This document shows positions 37,665 to 50,183 of a stretch of DNA of 64,000 bases, in pieces. Every line of letters begins with the position of its first letter. Position 1 is the first letter of the stretch. Below the pieces are notes generated by a model, which made no database searches, was not told where the DNA came from, and saw only the letters and a program-made list of their open reading frames with translations. The position numbers and the translations under genes were made by a program. Source of the stretch: Branchiostoma floridae (lineage: Eukaryota > Chordata > Leptocardii > Amphioxiformes > Branchiostomatidae); NCBI RefSeq assembly GCF_000003815.2, contig NC_049986.1:21438191-21502190 (forward strand). The letters run 5' to 3'.

Positions 37665-37666
37665 TA

Positions 37667-39440
37667 GCAATCGTGGTTGTCCTTCGGAGGGGACGTTAAG
37701 CTTTCTGTTCTGTGTACAACAGGGGAGTTTCAGGTGTCAAAACTCTATACGTTAAAGAACCCAACACACTTATCGAGAAGAATGGGGATGATCCATTGTA
37801 CTTGGCCAAATTGTGAATTTTACATGTTCATCATTTCTCCCAGTCACTCGATGAGCAGTAGGCAATTACCAATAACAACGTTAATCTGTCTATAGGTGAT
37901 CACGATGTTCTCATGACATGAAGGGATCTATATTCAGTACTTAACTGCACAACGTATTTCGACCATACATATCTAACTACTAGTGATATTGTCACATCAC
38001 GCAAGGAAATGTAAAGACAGATTTTTTGGACAATAATCAATTTTTGACAAAAGGAACTGAAATTTGACTCAGGTCGCAGATGTACATGTAGCTGCTTCTG
38101 AGGTATGAAATAGGATTAAAGTTCTCACTGGTCGGGCATTCTGTGGTGACCATCGTGGCTCTTTGAAAGCGGTGTAGAACAGGAAAATGAAAGACGAAAG
38201 AAGACACGAAAGAAAGAAAAAGAAGAAAGACAACTAGAAAGAAAGAAGACAAAAAGAAACCATTGTCTCTTTTTTCTTTCCTATAACTTTAAATTCATAA
38301 ATGTATATCTCCAGGAACCAAGAGTCTAAAAAGCATCGGTCAATAATTTTCTCTTAGTCTTAGTCTCTTAACCATTTCTTGCTTAAAGCAATCTCTATAT
38401 AATGTGCTTGCTTAAAGTACTATTATAGTTTTTTATAATCCAGCTACATAAATGCCCTTGCCATGACTAGTTTCTGAGTATCTAGGTTCCTTTTTGTAGT
38501 TTTAATCTGAATTATTGCTGACATGGCAAATTGTTCCTTTTCAATTACACCATCAATTCCAATGCAGGAATTCATTTGAATTTGTTCCTTTGCGGAAACG
38601 CTCAATAGAACTGTCCGGCTTCATTCACTCTTAGATACTTTATCATCCTGTTATAGTCGTTTTGCTGACAAATAAAAGAAAGAGCGACATTCTTGCTACC
38701 TTGTAAGAACCCCGCTTAGAGACGGTGAGGACAATACCAGGAATGATGACCGCTTCCTCACGCACACGGGGAGTGTCTGGGTCCCCGTCTTCCCACCGGT
38801 CCCCTAACCTAGCGGAACGGAAGGGATAAACCGGAGCACAGGGGGGGAGACCTAGTCTCTAGCAGACTTACTGCGCTGGCTGTTTTGCAAGTGCTGCTTG
38901 GTCATCATTAGGAACCCTTTCCCCTAGGGGGAAGTGTTACCTTTCTCGAGAACTGACTCTCCTGGCCAGTCAATTATTATGTGCGTATGTGCGCGCGTGC
39001 GTGTGTGGGCGCGTGCGCGCGAGTGTGTGTGTCTGTGTGTCTTTGATACTGTGAACACGATAATTAAAGAATGTCTAAGTTGGATTGCCTTGACACTTGG
39101 TATTTGGGTAGGTCTTGATGAAACCTCGGACTGAATAGATTTTGGGTACCCTGTCGGTTTGTTACGGTACTACAGCAGAACGTCCGATTTTGATACCTTA
39201 CTTCCAAATTGCCTACTTTCAATACCCCCTTAAGAAGGCCTGGTAGAGGCTAAGGAAGACCACGGACACCATACTGCGCTCTTTCTCTCTCCCAGTCACC
39301 TGTTCTAAACCGCGGAAGACTTCCATCAAAGCGCTCCGACCGCGGAATGCACCGCGCCAAATCGGTATCAATGCGCGTGGCGATGGGAAGTGTCTGGGAA
39401 GTGGCTGGACTCGTATTAACCCTCACTGTCCGCTTTGTAA
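37667..39440. other. Intergenic DNA
   Basis: No gene supported. A GT/GC-rich alternating tract lies at about 38977-39045 and a family C end near 39238. Confidence 0.4.
38977..39045. repeat. Alternating purine-pyrimidine tract (GT/GC)
   Basis: Stretches of GTGTGCG, GCGCGTGCGCGCG and GTGTGTGTCTGTGTG; a potential Z-DNA-forming sequence. Confidence 0.85.
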
Positions 39441-39478
39441 GGCCTCGGCAAGGAGATTGAAAGCCTCCTTGGCCTCGG
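39441..39478. repeat. Palindromic mini-insert with 8-bp direct repeats
   Basis: GGCCTCGG (39441-39448) and GGCCTCGG (39471-39478) flank an insert beginning CAAGGAG and ending CTCCTT(G). The heptamer arms CAAGGAG/CTCCTTG are exact complements. Confidence 0.85.
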
Positions 39479-40281
39479 CAAAAGGCATGTAAAAGGTCGG
39501 GAACTCGGACACAATGGCCGGGTCAGGGGTTAAACATACCTGCCCACGGCACCCTGCCAACGGGAGGGGCTCCTCGCAAATTGAGAAGACATCGTCTTTT
39601 CTTGGAGGAGACAGAGAGACGTCTTGGGTTATCGGTCTCGTCGGGCGGGATGTTAAGGGATAAAAGGACCTTTTTTGTTTTACTAATGTTACACCTATTG
39701 TGTGACGTCGTCGGGAAGTCTGGCGGTATGTTCTTACCGTGAATCTAAGGCTATTTACAAAGAACCAAAGGCAACTAGGAAACAAACAAAAAAGAAATAA
39801 AATTTTCCTTAGAAAAAAAAAGACAAAAATTGAAGACAACAATTGCAAAAATTGGCCGAATCACTTGTCCAACCTAAGACGAAACTTGGTCAGATTAAGT
39901 ACAATTGTGTCTATGATCAATCATTAAGACCCGGTATAATGGGTATCTTGCATAATGTATAATGAAGGAAATATTATAACTAGTAGAATTCTACGTTTAA
40001 TCAAGCACTATTTCGTGAAAATCGTGTTACCTTCTAGACGACCCCTGCGACTTTGTTCTTTTTCTTTCAGTGGTGACGTAACAGATTGTTTCTATGTCGT
40101 CATAGACGAGCCAACTGACAATGTAATAATCATAAATTTTATCATTGGTCAAGACGAATAGTATACAAACGGTGACTTTCTTCACGTGTTCTTGCACTTT
40201 AAGAAGAACATTTCCTCAAATGGTATGTTTTTATTAGTGTAATGTTGTGTGCAGATCTTCAATAAAAGGCATCGTTAAGCT

Positions 40282-40745
40282 TTTGTCTGCGTTTGGCTGT
40301 AATAGCAAGGAATTATGACATTGCACAGACACCTTTTCGCGCAACGTCTGGGTGTGTCTGAGTTTGATTTCTTTGTTGGAGACTCACAAAATATTTCCCT
40401 TCAGCTGATGACACGTCACAGAATTAATCATGCGTCATTGTAGAAAAACGAATAAAGAAAACAAGTCAAAAGATGTTGAGGGTCATAATAACGATATCAC
40501 TGGTCAAGACCGACTGCTAAGAATTTGAATTCATCGCTTCTTTCATGCATTTGAAGCGAAAACTTTTCTCAAGCAGTAGTAGATCTGTTAGTACGTTTTT
40601 CCGATCCGTGATATTGTCAACCATCTTCAGCAAATGGTTGAAAATCTTTTGTCTACGTTTGCCTTACGGTTTGGCCATAATATCCAGAAATTATGACGTT
40701 GTCCGCTCGCACAGACACCTTTTCGCGCCACGTCCCGGTGTGTCC
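40282..40745. repeat. Direct duplication, about 90 bp, spaced 370 bp
   Basis: CTTTTGTCTGCGTTTG..AATTATGACATTG..GCACAGACACCTTTTCGCG near 40280-40345 recurs near 40650-40722 as CTTTTGTCTACGTTTG..GAAATTATGACGTTG..GCACAGACACCTTTTCGCG. Confidence 0.85.
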
Positions 40746-43700
40746 GGTGGTCCGGTCTTTCATTAAACTTCTCCCCGCTCCGTGGGAAGGCCACACGTCA
40801 CTTCCGTGAACAATGCGCCGTCATGCCGCATTGCGACCGGTCAAAGCGACGTCCACTTTCCCATAGCTTCTATTTCCTCCACCTTTCTCCCAACCATCTT
40901 CACACACTACATACAAACAGTGCGACTTTGTCAACATACACTCCATCCAAAAAAAAAAGTCGTCCAAAATGGTCGCCCCTAGCAACAGTAGAACCCGGAC
41001 GAGACATTTCGTATTTTTAAAAATCCGTCCACAACCAATAGGAAAAGACTGTGAGAAAAAAAGCCTCCGTAACCGTTTGGCTTTCACACCTTGTCATTAG
41101 CTGAATGGTGGGAGGGCAGGGCCGTTAGACATACAATTGTATGTGAGGCTACTATGTTATTCTGTAGGGGCCCAGCCTTTTGTACTGCCATATGCCAGAC
41201 CATGGTACATCGCCAGAGGCACTACCAGGCCCCAGAGGGACGTATGGGAACGACTCTACATTCACGTGGCAAATTTATTCTTTTATGATGGGATAAAAAT
41301 ACCGCTGAACTCTTCACTGCGGCTTGAAGGGTTAAATTGAATGTCCTCATTTGCATGCTGTTGTTACTGGCTACAGTAATGTACCGATAGTTTCCGGTCC
41401 ATTGCGCAAGAACTGTTGGTAGAATTGCTACAGGTTTGATTTATTACATTTTAAACATGTGGCAGATTGGGAAAGTAACGGTTTTGCTATGATTCAGACA
41501 GTCCGATAGAAATAACGTTATCTTGGTTCTTGTATTGGATACATATACGCGTTATTACGTAAGTTCTATCACTGATATTGGAAGCGAAACTTGTATGACA
41601 AAATATGTAAAGCTTTATCCAATGATAACTGAAATCGGACAAGGGAACAGGACCTAGATAGTATGATTTTGTTTTAATTGTCGTGACAACTTAGGCAAGA
41701 AAATATACAATATCTTTTCCTGACAATTACCATTTCAAATATTTTTCAAAATTTCATCAAAAGTAAAATATTGAATATGATTATATAACGATAGTCACAC
41801 AGTATTGTCTATATTAATTAGTAATTTCTTGTAACTTCTACTGTTTTCCGCGGAAACCGCTTGCTTGAAAACTGTTTTTGTTTCGTTCCTTCACTTTCCC
41901 TTGGTGTAAAACCACAGGCGACAACAGACACTAAACATTTGTCCTTCCCGAAATTCCGTTCTCACAACAGCTCACAAAACCTGCTGTCTCGAGCTCAGAC
42001 TAAACAGCGTCCAAACAGCGATGCAAGGTCGGAAATGGCACTATAAATACAGGAAGCGGCTACTACGAAAATCAGCGACAAAGGTTTTGCATGGCAAAGG
42101 TCTACAATTGATGAAAGTTTAATGGTTCAATTTTGCTATTGTTGTCTTCCATAGATTTTGGAGTCTGCTATTACGATTTCCTCCTTCGCCCATGAAATAC
42201 TTCTTTACCCCAATCAATGAATGTGAATATTAACATATGAATACATTGTCCTCTAGGTACGCTACGTACAATCTAGTCTGCTACGAATCAATAAAAACAG
42301 CGCAAAAATATGCCTAATCGCAGTCCGAAATTAACGCCATGAAAATCTCTTTTAAATGTCCTGAAACGGGAGGTCTATGAGGGTTAATTTGTAAGTTATA
42401 GTTAGAGTACGGCCATGACTCTGGGACAATTGACGTCAGGCCTCCTGCTAGGCGTGGTGACCAGAACAGACGACCTGAGGTGGAAAAAGCGCGGGAAAGT
42501 TCCCGAATGGCGGGAAAACAAAACGCCAGCAGGTGGTTGGCAGGGCACAGAAGTTACCGTTGTCAGGTCTCCTGTTCTCACAGCAGCTGTTAGGGAGAAA
42601 AAAAACAAAACTGCGCCACGTATGTGCAACCGGTGGTCGACAAAAACAGGAGGACAAAAATACAGAAAAAGAGAAACAGTTCAAAGAAGGACGACGGTCA
42701 GTGCGAAAGTTTGATCTTGCCGAAAAGAAACGTCACCGAACGGAACTGTTTCTTTGCCTGCCACCTATTCCTGTTTCTAAGGTTTTGAAACGGTGCCCTT
42801 TTTCTTACAAAAAAACAAACAAACAAAAACGAGTAAACATCTGTCTCTGGGTATCACTGACCAAACTACGATACTTAAACGGAAATAAATATTAAGGGAA
42901 ACCAAGTTTGTTTACATCCTCTTGGCTGTACTAACATAAAACTGATCTTGAACGTCTTTGTTCTGGTTCTTCCTTGGCTAAAATGGGGGCTACTGTGTGA
43001 CAGACAAAGCAGTGACGTTGCCCACTTTAGAACCATCCACTGGGGCTGAATGTGGGTCAAAAGGGCAGGGTCGACTTTCATGCCCTCTTGTATCGCTGGG
43101 ATCTGAGGTGTAAGAAATCTGGTGAGGCGGAGAAAAGACACGAGCACTAGGAAGCAGGCACTTCGGCTGTGTAGGAGTGTAGAGTTAGACGGGAGGGGTG
43201 AATGACCTTCGGTGTAGTGTAATCTGCTTCAGATTAAAGGTCCATTCAGCTACTTTTTACGTCTTTTGCGGCCTATTACCTTTACACTTAAGGATGTGCC
43301 TTTGGTGCCGTTTCTTTGTGTATGAAAAGGTCAAGTTCGATAAATGGCCACCTAGCCACTTTCTACGGTACTGTACGGAACGTGCAGGTTTGAAATCTCG
43401 TTTTCCGTCTTTAGAGTGGCCAAACGTTAGCTCACTTCGCTCTTTCCATAGGGCCACTAGAAGTATAAGACGTGTAGAATCCTTTCCATTCTGTGACGTT
43501 TTCTTCATGTCCGCCGGCCAAAAAACACCTTCAACAAGGCTAAAATAAATAGATAAATGAATAATAAAACAGCCAGAGCCGAACATCTGCTTGGAGAGCA
43601 GGGTATTCAGTCAGAAGGACAGATGGTGAAGAGGGGGACCTGGCGGCACAAATGGACCATTCTGTCCTCGGGTCGTGGGAACAACGTGGTGCGGCAGGGT

Positions 43701-43893
43701 CACACGACGGAGAGGGGCCAGGCGATGTTTGGGGAGGGAGAGACTCTCAATGGACGCCGGCCGGGCGGGCACTGACGTCTCCTTCAGCGCCGGAGTTCTC
43801 TAAATATTGACTCCCGCCGAGAACTCGTGATGCCGATGATCCACCCTTCAGGGGTGTGGGAGAAAAAAAGGCGTCACGTGCAGGGGTGAACGG

Positions 43894-43907
43894 GTTTCCA
43901 TGACAAC
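43894..43907. promoter_or_regulatory. X-box-like RFX site
   Basis: GTTTCCATGACAAC fits the RFX consensus (GTTNCCATGRNAAC). It is not near a recognised gene start. Confidence 0.25.
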
Positions 43908-45235
43908 GGAACCTGGGTCACACAAAGGAAAAGATCTATCCGCATCTTAATAATAACGAACTTCATGGCTCGTGGGGGGTCTTTCTCTTGGAAAATTCAA
44001 ACGAAATGATTTTAACGAATAACGTTAATATTTATGATCAGAGCCGTTCCCAGGACCACCCTCAATATTGTAACTCAGACATATAACCATTAATGGGAGA
44101 AACATCCTAGTTAACGAAAACAAAGGTGAACCATTATAAGTTTAAATGATTGAATATTGTTCGTGATTTCGACGTTCTTCTTTTTTTTAATTTAAGACGA
44201 TTGTACTAGTCCTAGAATCTCGCGTATGTTTCAATGGTTTGTCGCCTACTAAAATAAAATGTGTCTCTCATGCTGGTTTCTTTTTTGGCCAGGTCTTTGT
44301 CAAGTTTGCTGTGTCTACCAACTGCCAAAAGGCCGCTATCAGTTGGTTTGATAGGTTTCAGAGCTGCTTTAAATTGCAGGCTTGAATTGAACTTGGAGTG
44401 AAAATTTGTTTTTCAGAGGAAAAATTGTAGAAGCAAACTTGTTATCATCTTCATTAAGTATATGTAGATAACAGTAAGAGTTATACATGTGTGTTTGAAA
44501 CGCGACAATTTGTACGCTGTAACAAAACCAATTGTCGCCACGTGCCTACGAAGCTGGTGTGTCACCACGTAAGGCGGTCACACCGGTCGACTGATGTGAA
44601 TACGTACAAACAAGTATTAAAGACGCACACTTGTTTTCCTCATTGCACCCTATCACCAACAGAGTCCCGCAGAAGAAAACGGCCTGCTGTGCACAGGAAG
44701 CAAAATAGTACGTGATCTCTCTCTATGCGGTTGCCTAGCGACGCCATCTGTTCGAACAGGTGTTCTGTTCAGAAGACGCTTGTTTTTCGCCCGGGGGTCG
44801 GCGGTCGGTATGCCGTCCATCCCGACGAGAGATGTCTATCTCTGTGGGAAAATACCGGCCGCTAAGAGTCGTTATTGATTTAAATCTTGTGACCCGTCTT
44901 TACGGAAAACAAACGTTCTATTGTTTGAAGGACACGCCGCCCTTCGGTAATAACATGGCGGTGGTTATGCCCGAGCGATGGACGATGGGTAATTCCCAGC
45001 GGGCCTGGCGAGAAGTGTGCGCTGGGGGCCACCTGTCGCTGGTAGCTGCGCCTTTGTTCCGTCTTGGGTTCGCCTCCATCATGTTTAAACGGTACATTGG
45101 CTCTGTTTAGATGGGAGGGTCGTGTCTTTGTCATCTCTTACGGAGGCGGTGTGCAACCTAATCCAAATCTCACACATGTAACGGTTAACACATAAAAACG
45201 TAGTCTCCAGGCAGACGTGTGACTGTCAAAAAAAA

Positions 45236-46195
45236 AAGAGAAGAATTTGGCCAAAAAGGAAAAAAAATAAGTTACTATGCTCTATGGGTTTTCAGTCAGT
45301 CGATTGCAGTATATCTAGTCAGTGCACTCCTAGGCCAACTTAACTGCTACTAGACTTTTATTTCTAACTTGGCCGAATTGCCCCTTTACTATTCGACCAG
45401 GCGGACTCTCGGACTTCAGAAACGAGCAACCGCAGAGGCCAGAGTTCTTCTATTTCATTATTCCCTATACGGCTTAGCACCTGAATAATTGTTAGAAATC
45501 CGACAATCCTTGTTAATAACAAGTGATTTGACCCAGACAAAAGGGAAACAAAGGACTGAAATATAGGGAAAGCATAAGCAACCGATTTTGCGCTAGAGCG
45601 AAGAAACGGCGAGATGTGTACCGTTATGACCCCAAATGTTACTCCATTTCAAGTATTTGCACAAGGGTACAGTGCCGAGTGATTACATAATTACCATGTG
45701 ACAAAGAGTCACTGTATTTGGCCATGGAACAAGACAAACAAAGACGCTGGACTATAACCACGTGGAACGCTGCAAGAAGTCAATGAACCTTCGTCACGAG
45801 GTGACACTAGTCTCTGCCAGACTCCGGTCTGGTCGAATAGTAATAATTGGGGAATTTGGCCAAGTTAGGAATAAAAGTCTAGTACAGTAATCTCCAAGTA
45901 GATCCTGCGTTAGCATAAGATAGTATCAAAAGCTGGCAGAGGAGTGTAGCCGACTTGAGAGTGTGTTTCGCTACCGGGGCTACAAGTTAGATGGACACTT
46001 TTTGGCTGACTACGAGTCCTTGGCCAGTTTGGTACTATCTTATGCCATTGTAGGATCTGCTTCGAGATTATAGTACAAGTAGTAGGAGTTAATTGGCCTA
46101 GAAGTGAAACGACTGGCTGGGTAAACTGCAAAAGACTGGCTGAAAACCCATAGTAATTTGTCCCTATTTGGCCAAATTCTTCTCTCTTTTTCATA
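45236..46195. mobile_element. Foldback element with long inverted arms
   Basis: The left arm runs from about 45236 (AAGAGAAGAATTTGGCCAAA) to 45418. The right arm reads back from 46195 with the same order of blocks: GGGTTTTCAG, GACTGGCTG-like, CCTAGGCCAA, CTACTAG, ACTTTTATT, AACTTGGCC, TATTCGACCAG. The right arm is split by a family A MITE (45890-46068). No transposase ORF in the roughly 400-bp centre. Confidence 0.8.
45880..46078. mobile_element. Family A MITE nested in the foldback arm
   Basis: The core is 45890-46068, with arms ATCTCCAAGTAGATCCTGC and complement. Flanking octamers TAGTACAG and TAGTACAA are 7 of 8 identical. The intact left arm of the host element serves as the empty site. 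Confidence 0.85.
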
Positions 46196-46937
46196 TGTTG
46201 ATTTATTCATACCTATAGATATCCATATGTGTGTTTAGTTGTACTGTAAGTAGCTGTTTATACATGTAGACCTTACAAAGTCGCTGTACTTTTGTTGTGT
46301 CTCAATGAAAGATTTCAGATTTCTTTTTTATCCAGCTGACACGCCTGCCTGGAAACTAAGGTGACCCCACTGTCTGTAAATGTAGCAGAACGGTAGGATA
46401 CGCTGATGTAACGAAATCATATTTAGACTGGCTCAAAAGGACATCACGGTTCATCATCTATTCGTTTTGGTGCTGAGCCTCAAAAGGAAATCCGCGAAAT
46501 CCATCCTTTCCATTTCCGGTTGTGGTGTTTTTGAGGGTCCGTATTTGGTATCGGTTGGCAGAGCCCGTTACGTGTTTTTCCCGATTTAAGAAGCCTACGT
46601 CACATTTCCAAACAAGGGCCCGGCCGGGCAACTTTCGAGAACTAAAAGTATCATATAAAAGACACCAAACTACACAAGGCGAAAACGGAATAGTCGTGGG
46701 CATTATTTGTGCATATTTTTCACGTGTACATTTCTATTTTTCGTTTCCACAAACCGGGACCCGGTTTGGAAATGTGACCTTAGGACAGACAAGAACAATG
46801 TGGCACTGCAGTCAAGTTACTAACTTACTAAAGCAGTACCACATACAAAGAACAAGGGGCTTGACAAAGTATCTTTTTTTGAGGCCGTATGGGCAGTAGC
46901 TATATATAGGTTGTTCTTCACTAAGTCAAGGGCACGT
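46196..46937. other. Intergenic DNA, no feature seen
   Basis: No recognisable gene or repeat. Confidence 0.4.
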
Positions 46938-47170
46938 TATTGGAAGGCGGAGCCCATCCCTCTCCTTCCACCGCCTTTTTCCTCCCCAACCGAAATCAGG
47001 TACTAATTCTACACCTGGGTGAAGTGGGGAAAGTCTTCCAAAGTTTGTATCCAAATGGCACAAGATCGGTGGCATTCCAGGATTCGAACCCAGGACATCT
47101 GCAGACATATCCATGGGTTCTGCGTTCGAATCCTTACGGTAATGCCACACGATCCCATAAGTTACGTGTT
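46938..47170 (-). mobile_element. tRNA-derived SINE
   Basis: Read on the minus strand, a tRNA-like B box (GGGTTCGAATCC, near 47080-47092) is followed by a body with GACTTTCCCCACTTCACCC, AGGTGTAGAATTAGTACC and TTCGGTTGGGGAGG, then GGCGGTGGAAGGAGAGGGAT and GGGCTCCGCCTTCC. This body is typical of widespread invertebrate-chordate SINE tails. It is a retroposed, non-coding element. Confidence 0.7.
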
Positions 47171-47941
47171 TGCCCTGAGTACCGGACAGTGACGAGCGCA
47201 CAGACACACCGGTGCGTGTCGGTACGGGACGGAATTCGGTCGCGGTGCGTGGCAAAAACAATGTCGTGTTTTCATAGGGACGCATTCAAGACAAAACGGC
47301 AGGGCAAAATGTACACAAACCGCAGTTTGCCCCAACGGAAGGGCGGGAGGGAACCGAAAACAAACGGAAACAGTGCGCGAGAGGAACAAGGGGCTTCGTT
47401 GTTTGAACAGTCACTAATTCAAATCCCAAAAGCCAGCTGTATATATGACTAATTGACCAGTAAGGCAATCAAAAACAAAATCTGTTGGTTTCATTAAATC
47501 CTGTGATTTCCAAGAAATATGTTACAAACGGTAAGAACAGCCTCAAACCTCCCCAAAACGACCATTTAGGGGACCGATAAAATCTGGTCTATATAGACAG
47601 GTGGTCACTATGTACGGGGTAGTTAACATTAGTTGACCTTTATCCGTAGGGTAACCTTTATCCGTTGTATATGAAAATAGGGTATTTTGGGATCGTTAAG
47701 TCGACGGAAGCTAGTTTCCCATTGCAATATTTTGAAAATGTTGATACCCACGTCGTTGACCTGAAATCTGTTTTTGCAACAACGAATTTAGGTTACCCCA
47801 CAGATTAAGGTGAACTAGCGTTAATGCCTGTACTTGTGTCAATGGGAAAAGTTATCTAAGGGACGTCCAGCAAAAATTGGTCAAATTTGCCAGGTGGTCA
47901 TTGCAACGCATTTGAAAGTAAATACTAGATATATTAGCTTT

Positions 47942-47967
47942 ATTGTATCAAGGAGGTTTGATTGTAT
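47942..47967. repeat. CAAGG mini-insert with 7-bp direct repeats
   Basis: ATTGTAT (47942-47948) and ATTGTAT (47961-47967) flank the 12-bp CAAGGAGGTTTG. The next two bases (CA) also match on both sides. Confidence 0.7.
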
Positions 47968-49124
47968 CATATGATTAAAAACACGCAAATGACAAATGAA
48001 AAGAAGCGTCCCATCTTTTACAAGGAAGAAATATGAAGCATCACATATTTAAGTTGTCAACTTTTCAATGGGCTCCCATTTTGAGTGACGGACGTACAAA
48101 TTACTTCGACATCTTCATCCGAACGGTGGACAGAAGACGTGAGACAACACAAACATCCTGACCTGTCAGTAACAGGTGTCGGTTTCCGTGCAGGTCTTAC
48201 GAAGTAGTGATGTGTTTTCTGTTGGACTAAGGGCTTAGATATCATAAACGTAAATATGGCAGGGGCGGGTATACATGTCACTGTACCAAATACTGGTATG
48301 TTGTTCTAGTTTCATTTGCTACCTTGAGTCTTTTAGGCATATCTCATTCGTCTGTTTAAATATTTTAAGTGAGCTTGTAATGTATTGTAATATACTTGTA
48401 ATGTATCACACAATTCAACCTATAGGCTGCGATGTACGTGTCCTACAAATAAATCATTTTCATTCCCATTCTTTGAGTTATCGATAGCTTGATGTTTTTA
48501 ATCAAATCTGTAATTATTATTTAGATGTTTTATTCTTTAAACTTTATAGGTCTACCAGTAATGGTAGTACCCATCTGTAGTGCTATAAGCATACAATACG
48601 TATTGTGATAGATTGCACATTATTGGTCTAACATAATTACAATATCCACTGATGTACCGTTAAGTTGTAATATAGGTTTCTATTGTTGGTCTCTATTGTT
48701 ATGTTCTCGATGATAAATCATGGGTTCGGTGTGAAACCATGACAAAGTGTGGGACCGCTGGAATAATAGCTTCCCGCGGTTTGTAGTAACTATGGAGTAA
48801 TGAGGGTCATTCAGGAAGCTGGCAGACAAAGTAAAACTAATCATCATCTTGCTGTAACGAGTAACGGAGCAACAATTGAGTGAATAGAGCAGACGTTTAG
48901 CTTTGCGTATAGGTCTGACGCTGGAAATGTGGAATAATAGAATAAGAACAACATCATGGCAAAGACGAGTGTTCATGCTTATTGTGAAATGTGAGATGGG
49001 ACATAGCGTTACGTGCAGAAATATCTTGTTTTGCTGTCAGGTTGAACATATAAACAAATAGAAATTGAAACAGATGCAACTTAAGCTGTTTGGTACGAAC
49101 AGAAGAACTGAAATACAGACAGAA

Positions 49125-49286
49125 ATACACACACACGCACGCAAACACGTACACACACACACATACATACACGCACGCACACACATACTCATACACAGCG
49201 AAGAGGGAGGGTTAGACGCACACGTACAGACACACACATACACACATAGCTAGAGACAGACGGAGAAAGACAGAGAGAGAGAGAGA
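49125..49286. repeat. CA-rich then GA-rich microsatellite
   Basis: Interrupted ACAC/ACGC runs at 49125-49247, then GAGA runs to 49286. Confidence 0.95.
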
Positions 49287-49905
49287 TGCTGAGTGTGTTC
49301 AACTCCAATCAATATAACAGTATCGTGTGTTGTCTATTTCACACACACAGCTTATTCGGCACCAGCACCCCAGTCCGCTGTGTTTACAGGTAAAGCCGCG
49401 GTGCTGCTGAGGTGGACAGTTTCCCGACAGGTGTACTCACCGGGCGGAACACGCAAAGACAACACCTGCCGGGACACATCACCTGAATACTACTCACCTG
49501 CAATCACAACCTGCCAACCGTTAGGTCAGCGACCCGCATCCGGTGTCCCCTTTACCCTAATCTGTGCAGTAATATCTTCCCTTGCCCTGTCCGCAAACAA
49601 AAGTACGTCCTCATTACCCCTGACAAGGCGACTTAAGCTTGTAACGAGATTGCTTTCTTTCGTAGTCGTATTTTGGAACGGATTCTTATAACGTTGCTCT
49701 TGTGACTTTACCTTGCCCTAGGGAAGAAGTTGCTATATTTTGGGTGGGTAATTAATTGAAAATAGAAATCCTTAGACAAGTTACATAGTACATGTATTTC
49801 CATTTGTGTACTCAGCATTGTCACTATTTTTGCCGGGGCGCCGAAGGCGCCCGGCTTTGTGCCCGGTTTAATGGTTCGTCCTTGGATGGGTCTGCTATGG
49901 TCGCA

Positions 49906-50021
49906 AAATGTACCGTGCGTTTTTACGACAATTCTCAGCCCTTCTCAGCCCTTCAAATAAACGCAATGTACCGTGCGTTTTTACGACAATTCTCAGCCCT
50001 TCTTAGCCCTTCAAATAAACG
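49906..50021. repeat. Tandem duplication, 58-bp unit
   Basis: ATGTACCGTGCGTTTTTACG at 49908 recurs exactly 58 bp later. The two units differ at about one base through CAAATAAACG. Confidence 0.95.
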
Positions 50022-50183
50022 TTGTAAGAATACTGTTTATCCATGACCTCTACTCGTACAGAAAACATTGCAGCGCTCATTAGCAAAGTCTAGGAAAGGA
50101 AAATGTTTCTTGATTTGCAGTAAAACACTGGTCATGTAACATTTGAGGAGTTGTCGTTAAATCGCACGGTTCATTTTGCGATA

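Larger units (their letters stand above)
39479..45232. other. Intergenic DNA
   Basis: No gene supported. It contains a spaced duplication (40282/40650), a CRE palindrome at 42431-42438, a family B right-end fragment near 43567-43602, and an X-box-like GTTTCCATGACAAC at 43894-43907. Confidence 0.4.
47171..50183. other. Intergenic DNA with microsatellites
   Basis: No gene supported. It holds a mini-insert at 47942, CA/GA microsatellites at 49125-49286, a GCC-rich hairpin near 49833-49855 and a 58-bp tandem duplication (49906-50021). Confidence 0.4.

Noticed and set aside
39423-39848. 141-codon minus-strand ORF as a gene
   Set aside because: Hydrophobic low-complexity start from a T-rich tract, no domain, and the mini-insert at 39449 lies inside its 3' end.
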